From an uncultured Clostridia bacterium (GTDB lineage: Bacteria > Bacillota > Clostridia > Oscillospirales > Acutalibacteraceae), in the NCBI GenBank assembly GCA_944384895.1, contig CALWVB010000098.1, positions 1 through 32,888 on the forward strand: 32,888 nt of DNA, in the 5' to 3' direction. Positions 1 through 7,392 of the stretch are shown piece after piece. Both the position numbers and the translations under genes were made by a program. The notes beneath the pieces were generated by a model. The model was not told the origin of the DNA and did not search any database. It saw only the letters and a program-made list of their open reading frames with translations. Positions within the stretch are counted from its first letter, which is position 1, and the number at the start of each line of letters is the position of its first letter.

Positions 1-1
1 C

Positions 2-76
2 CAGCTTCAGGCAGAGGGCAGAGAGCGAAACCAGCCGAGACAGAGAAAGAAATCCTTTGACAGAGACAGCCGATAG
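2..76 (+). CDS. possible C-terminal tail of a truncated upstream gene
   Basis: An open frame enters from the left edge and ends at a TAG. The tail is short and very rich in Arg, Gln and Lys. Such basic, Gln-rich tails occur at the C-terminus of relaxase/mobilization proteins, which would fit the mobile setting (KTR and TnpV proteins nearby). Only about 24 residues are visible, so this is a weak guess and the frame could be non-coding. Confidence 0.25.
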   Translation, partial: QLQAEGRERNQPRQRKKSFDRDSR

Positions 77-86
77 ATACGAAAAA

Positions 87-117
87 CCGCCGCTATGGTA
101 TTACCCATACACGGCGG
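87..117. terminator. GC-rich stem-loop at the left edge of the island
   Basis: CCGCCG (87-92) pairs with CGGCGG (112-117), and the inner TATGG / CCCATA extends the stem. No T-run follows on either strand, so it may be a weak terminator for the truncated left gene or for the minus-strand operon that ends at 168. Confidence 0.4.
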
Positions 118-167
118 CATACATACAGAGATTATATTGGCTCTATAAGTTGGCGGTGTGGTAAATT

Positions 168-641
168 TTAAAACTCCAATAAATACAGATAAGAATCTCT
201 ATCTGGATATTCGTAACGAAAAGGCAGATTTTCTTTCGTGATTTTTCTAAACCCAGCCTTTTCATAAAAGCGATGTGAAGTTGTGGCAACAGAAGGTGTA
301 TCCAGCAAAACCCGCTTATACTTTTCATCTTTTAGAAAGGCAATCAGTTTCTCATATAAAGCATATCCTATTTTTCGATTGCGCCAATCGCTCCTAACAA
401 AAAATTTCTTTAATACAGCATTTCCGCTTCCATAGTTCATAAAGGCGATTGTGCCGATTACTTTGTCTTTTTCCACCGCTATCCAAAATGCACCGCCGTT
501 CTTTTCGTAATATAATGGCACATCTAAAAGGTCAGGTTGTTCTTCAATGGTCAGATTAATTTTTGCTTCACTGTTCTGAATATGCAAAATTAAGTCTATA
601 ACCTGCTGTTTGTATATATCTTGATACTTGATTATTTCCAT
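168..641 (-). CDS. GNAT family N-acetyltransferase
   Basis: A 157-residue single-domain GNAT protein that should transfer an acetyl group from acetyl-CoA to an amine; the substrate cannot be read from sequence. The acetyl-CoA loop is visible as RNRKIG at about residues 87-92, after the strand KKFFV, and the C-terminal HRFYEKAGF motif is typical of the fold. The ATG at 641 is preferred over a GTG at 653 because neither has a strong ribosome site and the ATG has AAGTGAG upstream. It is the last gene of the ten-frame minus-strand run in the island and follows the KTR gene after about 25 bases. It may be resistance or stress cargo, but this is inference. Confidence 0.85.
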   Translation of the reverse strand: MEIIKYQDIYKQQVIDLILHIQNSEAKINLTIEEQPDLLDVPLYYEKNGGAFWIAVEKDKVIGTIAFMNYGSGNAVLKKFFVRSDWRNRKIGYALYEKLIAFLKDEKYKRVLLDTPSVATTSHRFYEKAGFRKITKENLPFRYEYPDRDSYLYLLEF

Positions 642-666
642 ATATTCACTCACTTAGATTTCTATT

Positions 667-834
667 TCATTTTTTAATGGCGGTTATCTGTAAATCCTTT
701 GCGTTGATGAGCGTTTCCTGTTTGCACTTCGGACAGTACATAGGAAAGTTTTTTATCTCAGTATCTTCTCTGATTTTATCGCGTGTCTTTCTTCCGCAAA
801 TAGGGCAAAGCAACCGCTCTGTTTGAGTTCTCAT
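667..834 (-). CDS. cysteine-rich KTR-type small protein
   Basis: A 55-residue protein with two Cys pairs (CPICG and CPKCK) and the signature KTR, consistent with the cysteine-rich KTR family that is common on conjugative and mobilizable elements of gut Firmicutes. It is probably a small zinc-binding protein; its function is not known to me. The ATG at 834 overlaps the TGA of the upstream methyltransferase as ATGA, and GGAG sits about 10 bases before it, so an in-frame upstream start at 864 is unlikely. Its presence is one of the clearer signs that this region came from a mobile element. Confidence 0.8.
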   Translation of the reverse strand: MRTQTERLLCPICGRKTRDKIREDTEIKNFPMYCPKCKQETLINAKDLQITAIKK

Positions 835-1610
835 TGATGTTTTTCTCCAATCATCATAATCCAATGCTGATTAAAGTAGAGTTCCCCATTTTTTGGGTAA
901 GGCTTAAAACCTGTTAAGCCATTTCCGTTTATTTCATCTGTCATTCGTTTCGATATATCTGCGGATATTTCCGCTGGCGTATTTGTAAGAGCCAGCCAAG
1001 AAGACAATGAAACGGGGAGTTCCGTACAATCCATTGTTGTGATTGTCAAGCAATTCTCTCGGAACATTTCTGTAAATTCTTCCTCGCTCAAATTGCATAT
1101 ATGTGATGGATCACGCAGAGTTTCTATTTCATCTTCCGTACTGCGCAAGGCTTCTTCGGCTGCTTCCATATCAATGACAACTAACTTTCCACCTGTTTTC
1201 AAAACCCTTGCCATTTCTGAAAAGCAGAGTTTTGGATTAGAAAAGTGGTGAAAAGCAAGACGAGAGATTACAATGTTAAAGCAGTTATTTGAAAACGGTA
1301 ATCTTTCGGCGTCACCTTGCACAAAGTCTATATTCCAAAGTCCTTGTTTTTGGGCTTCGTCTTTTCCAACAGCAAGCATAGCGGTTGTCATATCAAGGCA
1401 AGTCACATTTTTCACAAATGGAGCGAAAGAACGCCCGCAGATACAAGTCCCTGCCGCTACCTCCAAAACGGTATCTGACCTTTGGGGATTGATACACGAA
1501 ACCATATGTTCCAAATATTCTTTCTTTGTAAAGTTCATTGACTTTGTCTCAAAGTTCTTTGCCTGCATGGTAAAGGATTTTTGTATTGTTACGGCATTTG
1601 ATGAAGTCAT
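831..1610 (-). CDS. class I SAM-dependent methyltransferase
   Basis: A 259-residue protein of the Methyltransf_11 / UbiE-like type. Motif I is at residues 48-59 (VLEVAAGTCICG), with a Cys where most family members have the second Gly of GxGxG. The acidic post-I residue is in CLDMTT, and GDAERLPF and the RVLKTGGKLVVID strand follow. The target may be a small molecule; nothing in the sequence decides it. The ATG overlaps the TGA of the preceding ogt gene (ATGA at 1607-1610), and its own stop overlaps the KTR start, so it is translationally coupled on both sides. It could act on a xenobiotic in the context of the repair genes, but that is inference. Confidence 0.85.
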   Translation of the reverse strand: MTSSNAVTIQKSFTMQAKNFETKSMNFTKKEYLEHMVSCINPQRSDTVLEVAAGTCICGRSFAPFVKNVTCLDMTTAMLAVGKDEAQKQGLWNIDFVQGDAERLPFSNNCFNIVISRLAFHHFSNPKLCFSEMARVLKTGGKLVVIDMEAAEEALRSTEDEIETLRDPSHICNLSEEEFTEMFRENCLTITTMDCTELPVSLSSWLALTNTPAEISADISKRMTDEINGNGLTGFKPYPKNGELYFNQHWIMMIGEKHQ

Positions 1611-2146
1611 AAGGCTGTTCCTTTCTTCGGCACAAAAAATGAGGATATATCAGCCTTTTCCAGTGTGAGCAACTGCACCTTTTTCTCAATGCCGCCTGCA
1701 TAGCCCGTTAAGCTGCCGTTTGTGCCGACAACACGATGGCAGGGAATAATAATTGAAATCGGATTGTGCCCAACAGCACCGCCGACTGCCTGTGCCGACA
1801 TTTTTTCAATTCTTTTTTTCTCAGCGAGCGTCCTTGCAATTTCACCGTAAGTTGTTGTTTCACCATAAGGAATTTCACAGAGAATTTGCCATACTGCTTT
1901 GCGGAAGTCGCTGCCGACCGGCGCAAGTCTCAGTTCAGCGGCAAGAGGCTTTTCACCTGCAAAATAACGGTCAAGCCATTTCCTTGTCTGCTCGAAGATA
2001 GCTGTATCGTTCTTTTCAAGCATCTCGCCTTGAACAGAGCCGAGGAAATACTTTTGTCCCTCCATCCAAAGACCTATGAGTGCGCTGTTTTTTTCTGCAA
2101 GCAAAATATTTCCAATGGGCGAATGATAATGCGTTGTATATATCAT
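1607..2146 (-). CDS. ogt: methylated-DNA--protein-cysteine S-methyltransferase (copy 1)
   Basis: A 179-residue O6-alkylguanine-DNA alkyltransferase. It removes the alkyl group from O6-alkylguanine onto its own active-site Cys (C136, in PCHRV) in a suicide reaction. The N-terminal Ogt-like domain (1-75) precedes the DNA-binding domain with FRKAVWQIL, PYGETTTYGEIA (80-105), AVGGAVGHNP and GTNGSLTGYAGG. The length is normal for Ogt. AGGAG stands upstream of the ATG. A paralogue lies at 3185-3718 and the two share long identical stretches around the active site, so they look like an old tandem duplication. The gene follows a decayed QueG-like gene by about 10 bases. Confidence 0.95.
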   Translation of the reverse strand: MIYTTHYHSPIGNILLAEKNSALIGLWMEGQKYFLGSVQGEMLEKNDTAIFEQTRKWLDRYFAGEKPLAAELRLAPVGSDFRKAVWQILCEIPYGETTTYGEIARTLAEKKRIEKMSAQAVGGAVGHNPISIIIPCHRVVGTNGSLTGYAGGIEKKVQLLTLEKADISSFFVPKKGTAL

Positions 2147-2156
2147 AAAATGCTCC

Positions 2157-2851
2157 TCACTGATTGTTCTCTTGACGGTTTAAATACTTTGCGGTATATC
2201 AACAGACGGCAAAGCATTTTCCGCATAAATCCTGTTCTATACCAGTTCTTTTTTTCATAATCTCTTTTTGTTACGGTAACAGCTTTCTGTATCAACAATA
2301 TCTTTTCTCTGCATACCGACTTGCCATAAAGCCCCCTGCAAAGCTTTGGCAGGGCAGGCTCTTACACAAAGCGCACAATCGCCGCACCTTGAACAGGTCA
2401 CAGCTTCATTCGTAATAAGCGGAGCCATACGTTAAAACAGAAGAAAGGCGTATGGCGCAGCCGTATTGCTCGGTAACCAGCAAACAATTTTTACCTATCC
2501 AACCAATTCCGGCTCTTGTGGCAACTGTTTTATGCGCAAGGCAGTAATACGGTCTGCGCTTACTTTTACAGCATTTGTGGTTTGCGCAAAGGCTTCATAG
2601 CCCTTACTTTTTAGAAATTCCTCCCCGGCAGAGACAATTTCATTCAGTTTATTGTTTAGTGCCCAATACATTCTATAATACTCTCTTGTTGGCCCATCCT
2701 GCAAGTCTTTGACAATTTTTTTCGGTATAGGAACCGCCACCGATACGCCATAGGGAAATTTACAATTTTCTACCTGCGACATATCTCCAACGCCGACTAA
2801 TACAGCGCCTTGACCATATAACAGGTTTTTTAAATTTTCTGTCAGTTCCAT
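2157..2851 (-). pseudogene. decayed QueG-like 4Fe-4S protein
   Basis: The intact part (2495-2851) encodes a start like other QueG/epoxyqueuosine reductase-like iron-sulfur proteins and then leaves frame. Homology continues in other frames: near 2534-2540 a one-base loss shifts into TVATRAGIGWIGKNCLL; near 2426-2431 a second shift leads into the ferredoxin-like CSRCGDCALCVRACPAKAL; near 2264-2270 a loss in an A-run shifts into the second cluster motif DLCGKCFAVC; an in-frame stop follows at 2199-2201. Joined together this would be a protein of about 230 residues with a 4Fe-4S double-cluster domain. Three shifts and a stop in one gene, between intact neighbours, argue for real decay rather than read error. 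The original role is unknown. Confidence 0.85.
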
Positions 2852-2873
2852 AGCAGCTTCTTTTCCATGCCGT

Positions 2874-3182
2874 TCAGCAATCCCATTTGCAAAATTTTAA
2901 ATCGACGTGCCTGTAATCTTTCATAACAACGCCTTCTTGTTTGAGCAAGTCATACTGCTCCGCCCAGCCGGGTGCAAGTCTGCCCGCATGATTTACAACT
3001 CTGTGGCAGGGGTATTTTCCGTAAAACTGCGCCATACTAAGAACCTTTCCGACAAGCCTTGCGTTTTTGTCTCTGCCGATAAGCCTTGCAATCTGACCGT
3101 ATGTAGCGACTTTTCCCTCGGGTATTTCCTCTACAACAGATAAAACCTCATAAATTAAATCTTCATCTAAAATCCGTTTCAT
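2874..3182 (-). CDS. short MGMT-family (alkyltransferase-like) protein with active-site Cys
   Basis: A 102-residue protein consisting only of the DNA-binding, methyltransferase-like domain: EGKVATYGQIARLIG (22-36), the helix with ARLVGKVL (41-48) and PCHRVV with C59. Alkyltransferase-like (ATL) proteins have Trp or another residue in place of this Cys and only flag lesions for excision repair; here the Cys is kept, so alkyl transfer is possible. It lacks the N-terminal domain found in the two full Ogt proteins on either side. It begins only a few bases after the stop of ogt copy 2, so it is co-transcribed with it. Confidence 0.88.
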   Translation of the reverse strand: MKRILDEDLIYEVLSVVEEIPEGKVATYGQIARLIGRDKNARLVGKVLSMAQFYGKYPCHRVVNHAGRLAPGWAEQYDLLKQEGVVMKDYRHVDLKFCKWDC

Positions 3183-3184
3183 TT

Positions 3185-3718
3185 TTATAATGCTGTTCCT
3201 TTAGTAGGTACAAATAGATGCTCCATATTAACGCTCTCTAATTTTAAAAGCTCCTTTTTTATGTTTATACCGCCTGCATAACCCGTCAAGCTGCCGTTTG
3301 TGCCGACAACTCTATGGCAGGGAACAATAATCGAAATTTCATTGTGCCCCACAGCGCCGCCAACAGCCTGCGCCGACATTTGCTTTAAGCCCCTTTCTTC
3401 TGCGATTTGCTTTGCGATTTCGCCGTAAGTAGTTGTTTTTCCGTAGGGGATTTCCGTAAGAATCTTCCATACAGAAAGCTGAAACGGCGTTCCAATCATA
3501 TGGATAGGCGGCATAAAATCAGGCTTCCTGCCCAAAAAATAAATGTCAAGCCAACGCTTTACTTCGCAGAATATAGGCGTTTCTCTTTCTTTGTGTTCGG
3601 GGTCAAGGCTCAGAGCATAAAATTTTTCGTCTTTAAACCAAAGTCCTGTCAAGCCAATTTCATCACAGGCGAGAAGAATTTCACCGACTGGGGATTGATA
3701 TTTTGTTGTATATTGCAT
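3185..3718 (-). CDS. ogt: methylated-DNA--protein-cysteine S-methyltransferase (copy 2)
   Basis: A 177-residue Ogt with the active-site Cys at about residue 134 in PCHRV, helix-turn-helix residues PYGKTTTYGEIAKQIA (91-106), and the C-terminal GTNGSLTGYAGG loop. It repairs O6-alkylguanine (and probably O4-alkylthymine) by direct alkyl transfer. It resembles copy 1 closely, including the ends (both finish FVP-KGTAL), which supports duplication inside the island. It sits 7 bases after the ABM gene and 2 bases before the short MGMT-like gene, so all three are likely on one transcript. Confidence 0.95.
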   Translation of the reverse strand: MQYTTKYQSPVGEILLACDEIGLTGLWFKDEKFYALSLDPEHKERETPIFCEVKRWLDIYFLGRKPDFMPPIHMIGTPFQLSVWKILTEIPYGKTTTYGEIAKQIAEERGLKQMSAQAVGGAVGHNEISIIVPCHRVVGTNGSLTGYAGGINIKKELLKLESVNMEHLFVPTKGTAL

Positions 3719-3725
3719 AGTTAAC

Positions 3726-4073
3726 CTAACCTCCGAAAAATTCGTTGGAGTCCGCAGGAGCGCCCTGCCGTTCCGTCATGGTATAGCTGCGAATCGGTGT
3801 TACCACAGTGATTTTATAGTCGGCAAAATCGTGCTCTCTTCCATGTTTCTGACTCATGCGGTGCGCCATCCTGTTACGCCACTTTGCAACGCTTTCTTCG
3901 CTGTCCCATACCGACATACTCAGCAGCTTTCCTTCCACTGCAAGAGAGGAAAATCGCTCAGAGCGAATGAAGCCTTCCGCTTCAGAAAGCGCTGATTTAA
4001 GCCCGGCCGCCTGCGCAAGATAATCCTCAGCTTTTCCGCTTTTTAAAGTTACCTCAAATAAGACAATTACCAT
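3726..4073 (-). CDS. antibiotic biosynthesis monooxygenase (ABM) domain protein
   Basis: A 115-residue dimeric alpha+beta barrel type protein: the first strand VIVLFEVTLKSGKAEDYL, a central EGFIRSERF and the WDSEESVAKWRN segment match small ABM-domain proteins. Members include heme-degrading and quinol-oxidising enzymes, but many have no proven reaction. The gene lies directly after the Ada zinc-domain gene (spacing of 1 base) and before ogt, so it belongs to the repair operon. It might detoxify a reactive or alkylating compound; this is inference from position only. Confidence 0.8.
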   Translation of the reverse strand: MVIVLFEVTLKSGKAEDYLAQAAGLKSALSEAEGFIRSERFSSLAVEGKLLSMSVWDSEESVAKWRNRMAHRMSQKHGREHDFADYKITVVTPIRSYTMTERQGAPADSNEFFGG

Positions 4074-4074
4074 T

Positions 4075-4296
4075 TTACTGCCTCCACATTTCTCTCATAC
4101 AGATTTTACACGGTCTGTATCCGTCCGCTAACGCTTCCTTAATCGTATCGTAAAACACCATATTTTTTTCTAACGGCACTTTAGACGAACAACCGGGATT
4201 ACAAACAATTTTTGTGCTTTTCACCGCAAGATAAAACTTGCCGGTATAGCTTTTGTCTCGCCTTTGACAAATCTCAATTTTTTCTTCTCGTGTCAT
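4075..4296 (-). CDS. stand-alone Ada zinc-binding (methylphosphotriester) domain
   Basis: A 73-residue protein made of only the N-terminal domain of Ada. The pattern GKFYLAVKSTKIVCNPGC and GYRPCKIC keeps all four zinc-ligand Cys, including the first (in VCNPGC) that in E. coli Ada takes the methyl group from methylphosphotriesters. In Ada this methylation turns on DNA binding through a fused AraC-type domain; here no such domain is attached. The start at 4296 is chosen because AAGGAA lies about 7 bases upstream, while an in-frame ATG at 4326 has no ribosome site. It overlaps the end of the alkA-like gene by 23 bases. Confidence 0.88.
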   Translation of the reverse strand: MTREEKIEICQRRDKSYTGKFYLAVKSTKIVCNPGCSSKVPLEKNMVFYDTIKEALADGYRPCKICMREMWRQ

Positions 4297-4945
4297 TATT
4301 CGTTCCTTTCTTTGCTTTCGGTGCATAATCCTTCATTTCAGGTATTGCGCCGCCTGCCACTGCCCAAAAGTACAGGCTTGCCACACTGCAATAAGGGCTT
4401 AATCGTCTGCGGTATTTTTCAAAAAGTTTTCGGTCAATTTTCCTATGATGATACACCATACGCATACCACGCAGAATCGCCAAATCACCGTAACTCAACA
4501 CATTCGGTCTTTGCATACAAAAAAGCAAAATCATTTTGGCAGTCCAAACACCAATCCCTTTTAGCCCTGACAATTCGGTTATTACTTCATCATCTGATTT
4601 ATTCCAAATGCCCTGTAAATCAAAAGTACCGTTTTTTACTTTCACAGCAAAATCCGTAATATACTCTGCTTTTTTAAAAGTCATTCCGAAAGACTGTAAT
4701 CGGTCTATTCCAGCGGCAAGAATGGTATCAGCAATCACAACGCCAAAATCATCTTGCATTCTCTGCCAGATTGTTGCCTGCGCTTTTGTAGAAATCTGCT
4801 GACCGGTGATATGGTGAACAATCGAAGAAAACAAGTCGCTGTCAATTCCACGCTCAATTTTTCCGATTTTATCAATCACTTCCGCAAGACGTTTATCTTT
4901 TTGCTTTAAATATTCGATTGCGCTTTCATCGTACTGAAAATACAC
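4274..4945 (-). CDS. alkA: DNA-3-methyladenine glycosylase, AlkA/HhH-GPD type
   Basis: A 223-residue base-excision glycosylase that removes alkylated purines, starting base excision repair. The helix-hairpin-helix is at about residues 126-137 (LSGLKGIGVWTA) and the catalytic Asp is probably D154 in SYGDLAI. The N-terminal region has the ITGQQIS helix found in AlkA and related proteins, but the first AlkA domain of E. coli is missing, as in shorter Firmicutes forms. The start is GTG at 4945 with GGAGG upstream. It is the first gene of the minus-strand operon and is transcribed away from the AraC-type regulator. Confidence 0.92.
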   Translation of the reverse strand: MYFQYDESAIEYLKQKDKRLAEVIDKIGKIERGIDSDLFSSIVHHITGQQISTKAQATIWQRMQDDFGVVIADTILAAGIDRLQSFGMTFKKAEYITDFAVKVKNGTFDLQGIWNKSDDEVITELSGLKGIGVWTAKMILLFCMQRPNVLSYGDLAILRGMRMVYHHRKIDRKLFEKYRRRLSPYCSVASLYFWAVAGGAIPEMKDYAPKAKKGTNNDTRRKN

Positions 4946-4964
4946 GCTTGCTCCACCTCCTGTC

Positions 4965-4993
4965 TTGACTTAGCGATTGACCGACAATATAAT
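4965..4993 (+). promoter_or_regulatory. sigma-70 type promoter of the AraC-type regulator
   Basis: TTGACT at 4965-4970, a 17-base spacer, and TATAAT at 4988-4993. This is nearly consensus and leaves a leader of about 70 bases before the ATG at 5072. It lies in the 126-base gap shared with the divergent alkA operon, so a regulator bound here could affect both directions. Confidence 0.75.
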
Positions 4994-5071
4994 AATATCA
5001 TAATTCAAGACCCTGTAATATTAAAATATCGCCTGAAATTATCACAATATATTCAGAAAAGGAAAACTAAA

Positions 5072-5968
5072 ATGAAAAATGCGCAAAAGTACTATATAAA
5101 CTCCGTCAATTTAAATGCAGGCTCGGATTTTCCTTATCTTGTGCTGGATGTAATCAACGACCAAAGTTATCCAAGAAACCCCGGCTTTCAGGTTATGCAC
5201 TGGCACGAGGATTTACAGTTTATTTATGTACTTGATGGCGAAATCGAAATAAAAACGTTAGATACATCCGCACGGATAAATAAGGACAGTGGTATTTTTA
5301 TCAATAAAAATGTGATACACCTTGTTAATAAAAAAACTCCTTCCTGTCACTACAATAGTTTTGTTTTTCCTGACTATTTCCTTAAATTCTATTTTGGCAG
5401 CCCTGCGACCGCTTTTGTTGAACGTATTGCTGGGAAAGAGGAATTGCCGATTTGCTGCTTTCCAAAGGCAATGGATTGGTGCGAACCTATTTTATCTGCT
5501 CTTTCCCGTCTTGCAGACCTTGAAAACAGAAAAACTGAATTTTACGCTTATGAAGTGCTTTGCCTACTCTCAACACTTTGGCTTGAAGTGTGCCGAAACA
5601 TTCGGTTGCCGGACAAAAATGCAGATACCGTTATGAGCGCTCGTATGCAAAAATTTTTGCAGTATATCAGCGAACATTACGGAGAGGATATTTCTCTTGA
5701 TAGGCTGGCGGAGAGTGCAAATGTCAGCAAATCGGAATGTTTGCGGTGCTTTAAGACAAGTATGCAGACAACTCCTTACAAATATTTGACAGAATACAGG
5801 CTTTCTAAGGCAGCCGAGCTTCTGAAAAACTCTGATGAGCCGATAGGCACGATTGCCGGCTGCGTAGGATTTCGGCAAATTAGTCATTTTGGGAAATGCT
5901 TTAAAGAAAAGACAGGGTTTTCACCGAGGGATTATCGAAAGAAAAAGGTAACGCTTTTAGAAACATAA
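5072..5968 (+). CDS. AraC family transcriptional regulator with N-terminal cupin
   Basis: A 298-residue regulator. The N-terminal half is a cupin-like sensing domain (HWHEDLQFIYVLDGEIEIKT around residues 43-62). The C-terminal 100 residues form the double helix-turn-helix: LDRLAESANVSKSECLRCFKT, and GTIAGCVGFRQISHFGKCFKEKTGFSPRDYR. It is transcribed away from the alkylation repair operon and is the obvious candidate to control it. Unlike Ada or AdaA it has no zinc-methyl sensor domain; that domain is a separate small gene in the operon. The signal it binds is unknown. The start has AAGGAAAA upstream. Confidence 0.9.
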   Translation: MKNAQKYYINSVNLNAGSDFPYLVLDVINDQSYPRNPGFQVMHWHEDLQFIYVLDGEIEIKTLDTSARINKDSGIFINKNVIHLVNKKTPSCHYNSFVFPDYFLKFYFGSPATAFVERIAGKEELPICCFPKAMDWCEPILSALSRLADLENRKTEFYAYEVLCLLSTLWLEVCRNIRLPDKNADTVMSARMQKFLQYISEHYGEDISLDRLAESANVSKSECLRCFKTSMQTTPYKYLTEYRLSKAAELLKNSDEPIGTIAGCVGFRQISHFGKCFKEKTGFSPRDYRKKKVTLLET

Positions 5969-6000
5969 AAGCTGGTTAAAAGCCTATTCCTAACATCAAA

Positions 6001-6038
6001 AGCAGAGCAGGTAAGGAAATATCCCTATCTGCTCTGCT
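6001..6038. terminator. perfect 10-bp stem between regulator and tnpV
   Basis: AGCAGAGCAG (6001-6010) pairs exactly with CTGCTCTGCT (6029-6038), with an 18-base loop. The two genes converge on it. T-rich sequence follows on the minus strand, so it probably ends tnpV and may also end the regulator transcript. Confidence 0.6.
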
Positions 6039-6059
6039 TCTGTGCTCATAAGCGTTACA

Positions 6060-6437
6060 TTAGTTGTAAATTAATTCGCTATTTACAATTTCCATAGCAC
6101 ACGCCCGTATGTTATTCATTCGCCCTGTCCATACTACGGCATTCTCTGCCTTTAGCTGCTCTGCGATACCCTGCGCTCGTTTCATCTGTTCTGTAAGCGT
6201 TTCAAAGCGTTCCTGCGCCTGTCTGTCAATGTTGGCAAGGTAACTATTCAGCCTGCCACTTGTGTGTAAGCTGGTATATGTGCCTTTTTGATATTCTTTC
6301 AGATACCGCAAGTGTCGTTGTCCCCAAATACCGATAGTCCGTTCTTCTTCGGCTGATGAAGTAAGACAAGGAATATAATAATCTCCTTGCAGTTCATACC
6401 ACAGACCATTTTTATCATAGTAAATGTACTTGTCCAT
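6060..6437 (-). CDS. tnpV: TnpV family transposon-encoded protein
   Basis: A 125-residue protein beginning MDKYIYYDKNGLWYEL, with GIWGQRHLRYLKE and a C-terminal helical part; this is the TnpV family, carried on Tn4451-like and other mobilizable elements of Clostridia. Its role in transposition is not settled. The ATG at 6437 has GGAGGA about 7 bases upstream; a longer frame to 6470 lacks that. It marks the right part of the accessory island; no integrase or recombinase gene is seen in the window. Confidence 0.85.
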   Translation of the reverse strand: MDKYIYYDKNGLWYELQGDYYIPCLTSSAEEERTIGIWGQRHLRYLKEYQKGTYTSLHTSGRLNSYLANIDRQAQERFETLTEQMKRAQGIAEQLKAENAVVWTGRMNNIRACAMEIVNSELIYN

Positions 6438-7392
6438 TGAAAAATCCTCCAGTATAATATATTCGCACATACATCACAGTTCTCCATTGCCACACTTTAT
6501 TATATCCTGTTATCTGATTTTCATGCCCTTGCATTTGCCCTTATGAGCAACGAGGGAAAGGGTAAACTTTTGTGTAACTGTATAAAGAGATAAGGCGGAC
6601 ACATTGCGATAAATCCTTTATTTTCATGGCTTCTGGATGGTTTTATTAAAGCTATGTGAGCTTCAGTAACCACTTATAAAATCGTGGTTTTAAATTATTA
6701 TTTTAAAAAATTGAATAAAGCGAGCTAATGACAAAAGATTTATCGAGATTTACATAACTTCCTGCGTTATAATTTGTTTATGAATGACGGGGATAGTTAT
6801 ATTAATCTAAATTACACAAAAGACTATAGAAATATTTATAACTATAAACATATTAGCTTGCGTTAACGTACAATAGGGGCGCCTGCGTGCAGCCATATAA
6901 AATATGGCTGCTTTACGCAAAATAATTTTTTAAATAATATGCTGAGAGCATTTAAAAATGCCTATTTCTATATATTCATCTCAATCTACTTTATACTAAA
7001 TTATTTTGCTTTTAGCGCATCTTATAGATGCGCTGCGCAGGCGCCCCATTTATGCGGTACTTTTCTTGAATAATATCTTATTATGATTGGTTTTTATATA
7101 TTTATTGTTATATGCATTTATATTATCTTTGTATAAACAATACAGCTAATAGAATTTTTAAGTATAATAAAAAACTGCCGAAAAAATATCAGCCAATGGC
7201 ATATTTAAGTATAGTTATTGCCGAGGGAAGATTGAATAGATATCATGATATATATGATATAGTAAATATTTCAATATATACCATGTTTAATTTATAATTT
7301 TCTATATAAGTAAATTTGAAATATTATACATAAAATTTACTGTATTGTCTAAAATATACTTGAAACTTATAATTAAGGGAGAGTATATTAAA
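6438..7392. other. AT-rich intergenic stretch at the island boundary
   Basis: No convincing gene. Base composition drops to the AT-rich level of the core from about 6600. It holds a small hairpin (AACCAC 6668-6673 with GTGGTT 6684-6689 and following T), the first 172-bp structured repeat (6876-7047), and the region upstream of eno. A 61-codon open frame at 7112-7297 has no ribosome site or family likeness. An attachment site for the island should lie here or at 6450-6700, but none can be defined from one sequence. Confidence 0.5.
6876..7047 (+). repeat. 172-bp structured intergenic repeat, copy 1
   Basis: Terminal inverted repeat GGGGCGCCTGCG (6876-6887) and CGCAGGCGCCCC (7036-7047). Inside are a hairpin (6889-6911, stem GCAGCCATAT, loop AAA), a GCAAAATAAT arm paired with ATTATTTTGC across about 70 variable AT-rich bases, and a hairpin GCGCATC/GATGCGC near 7016-7034. 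Weaker inverted similarity continues about 18 bases outside (GTTAACGTAC left, GCGGTAC right). It lies between tnpV and eno. Three more copies follow at 14520, 23357 and 30506. Confidence 0.9.

Noticed and set aside
2495..2851. A complete 118-residue protein gene
   Set aside because: The homologous sequence continues downstream in other frames, so this is the first part of a decayed QueG-like gene.
4946..5071. Ada box or methylation-responsive operator between alkA and the AraC-type gene
   Set aside because: No clear Ada-box pair or convincing palindrome could be assigned; only the regulator promoter is supported.
7112..7297. 61-codon plus-strand frame before eno
   Set aside because: No ribosome site, no family likeness, and it lies in very AT-rich sequence.
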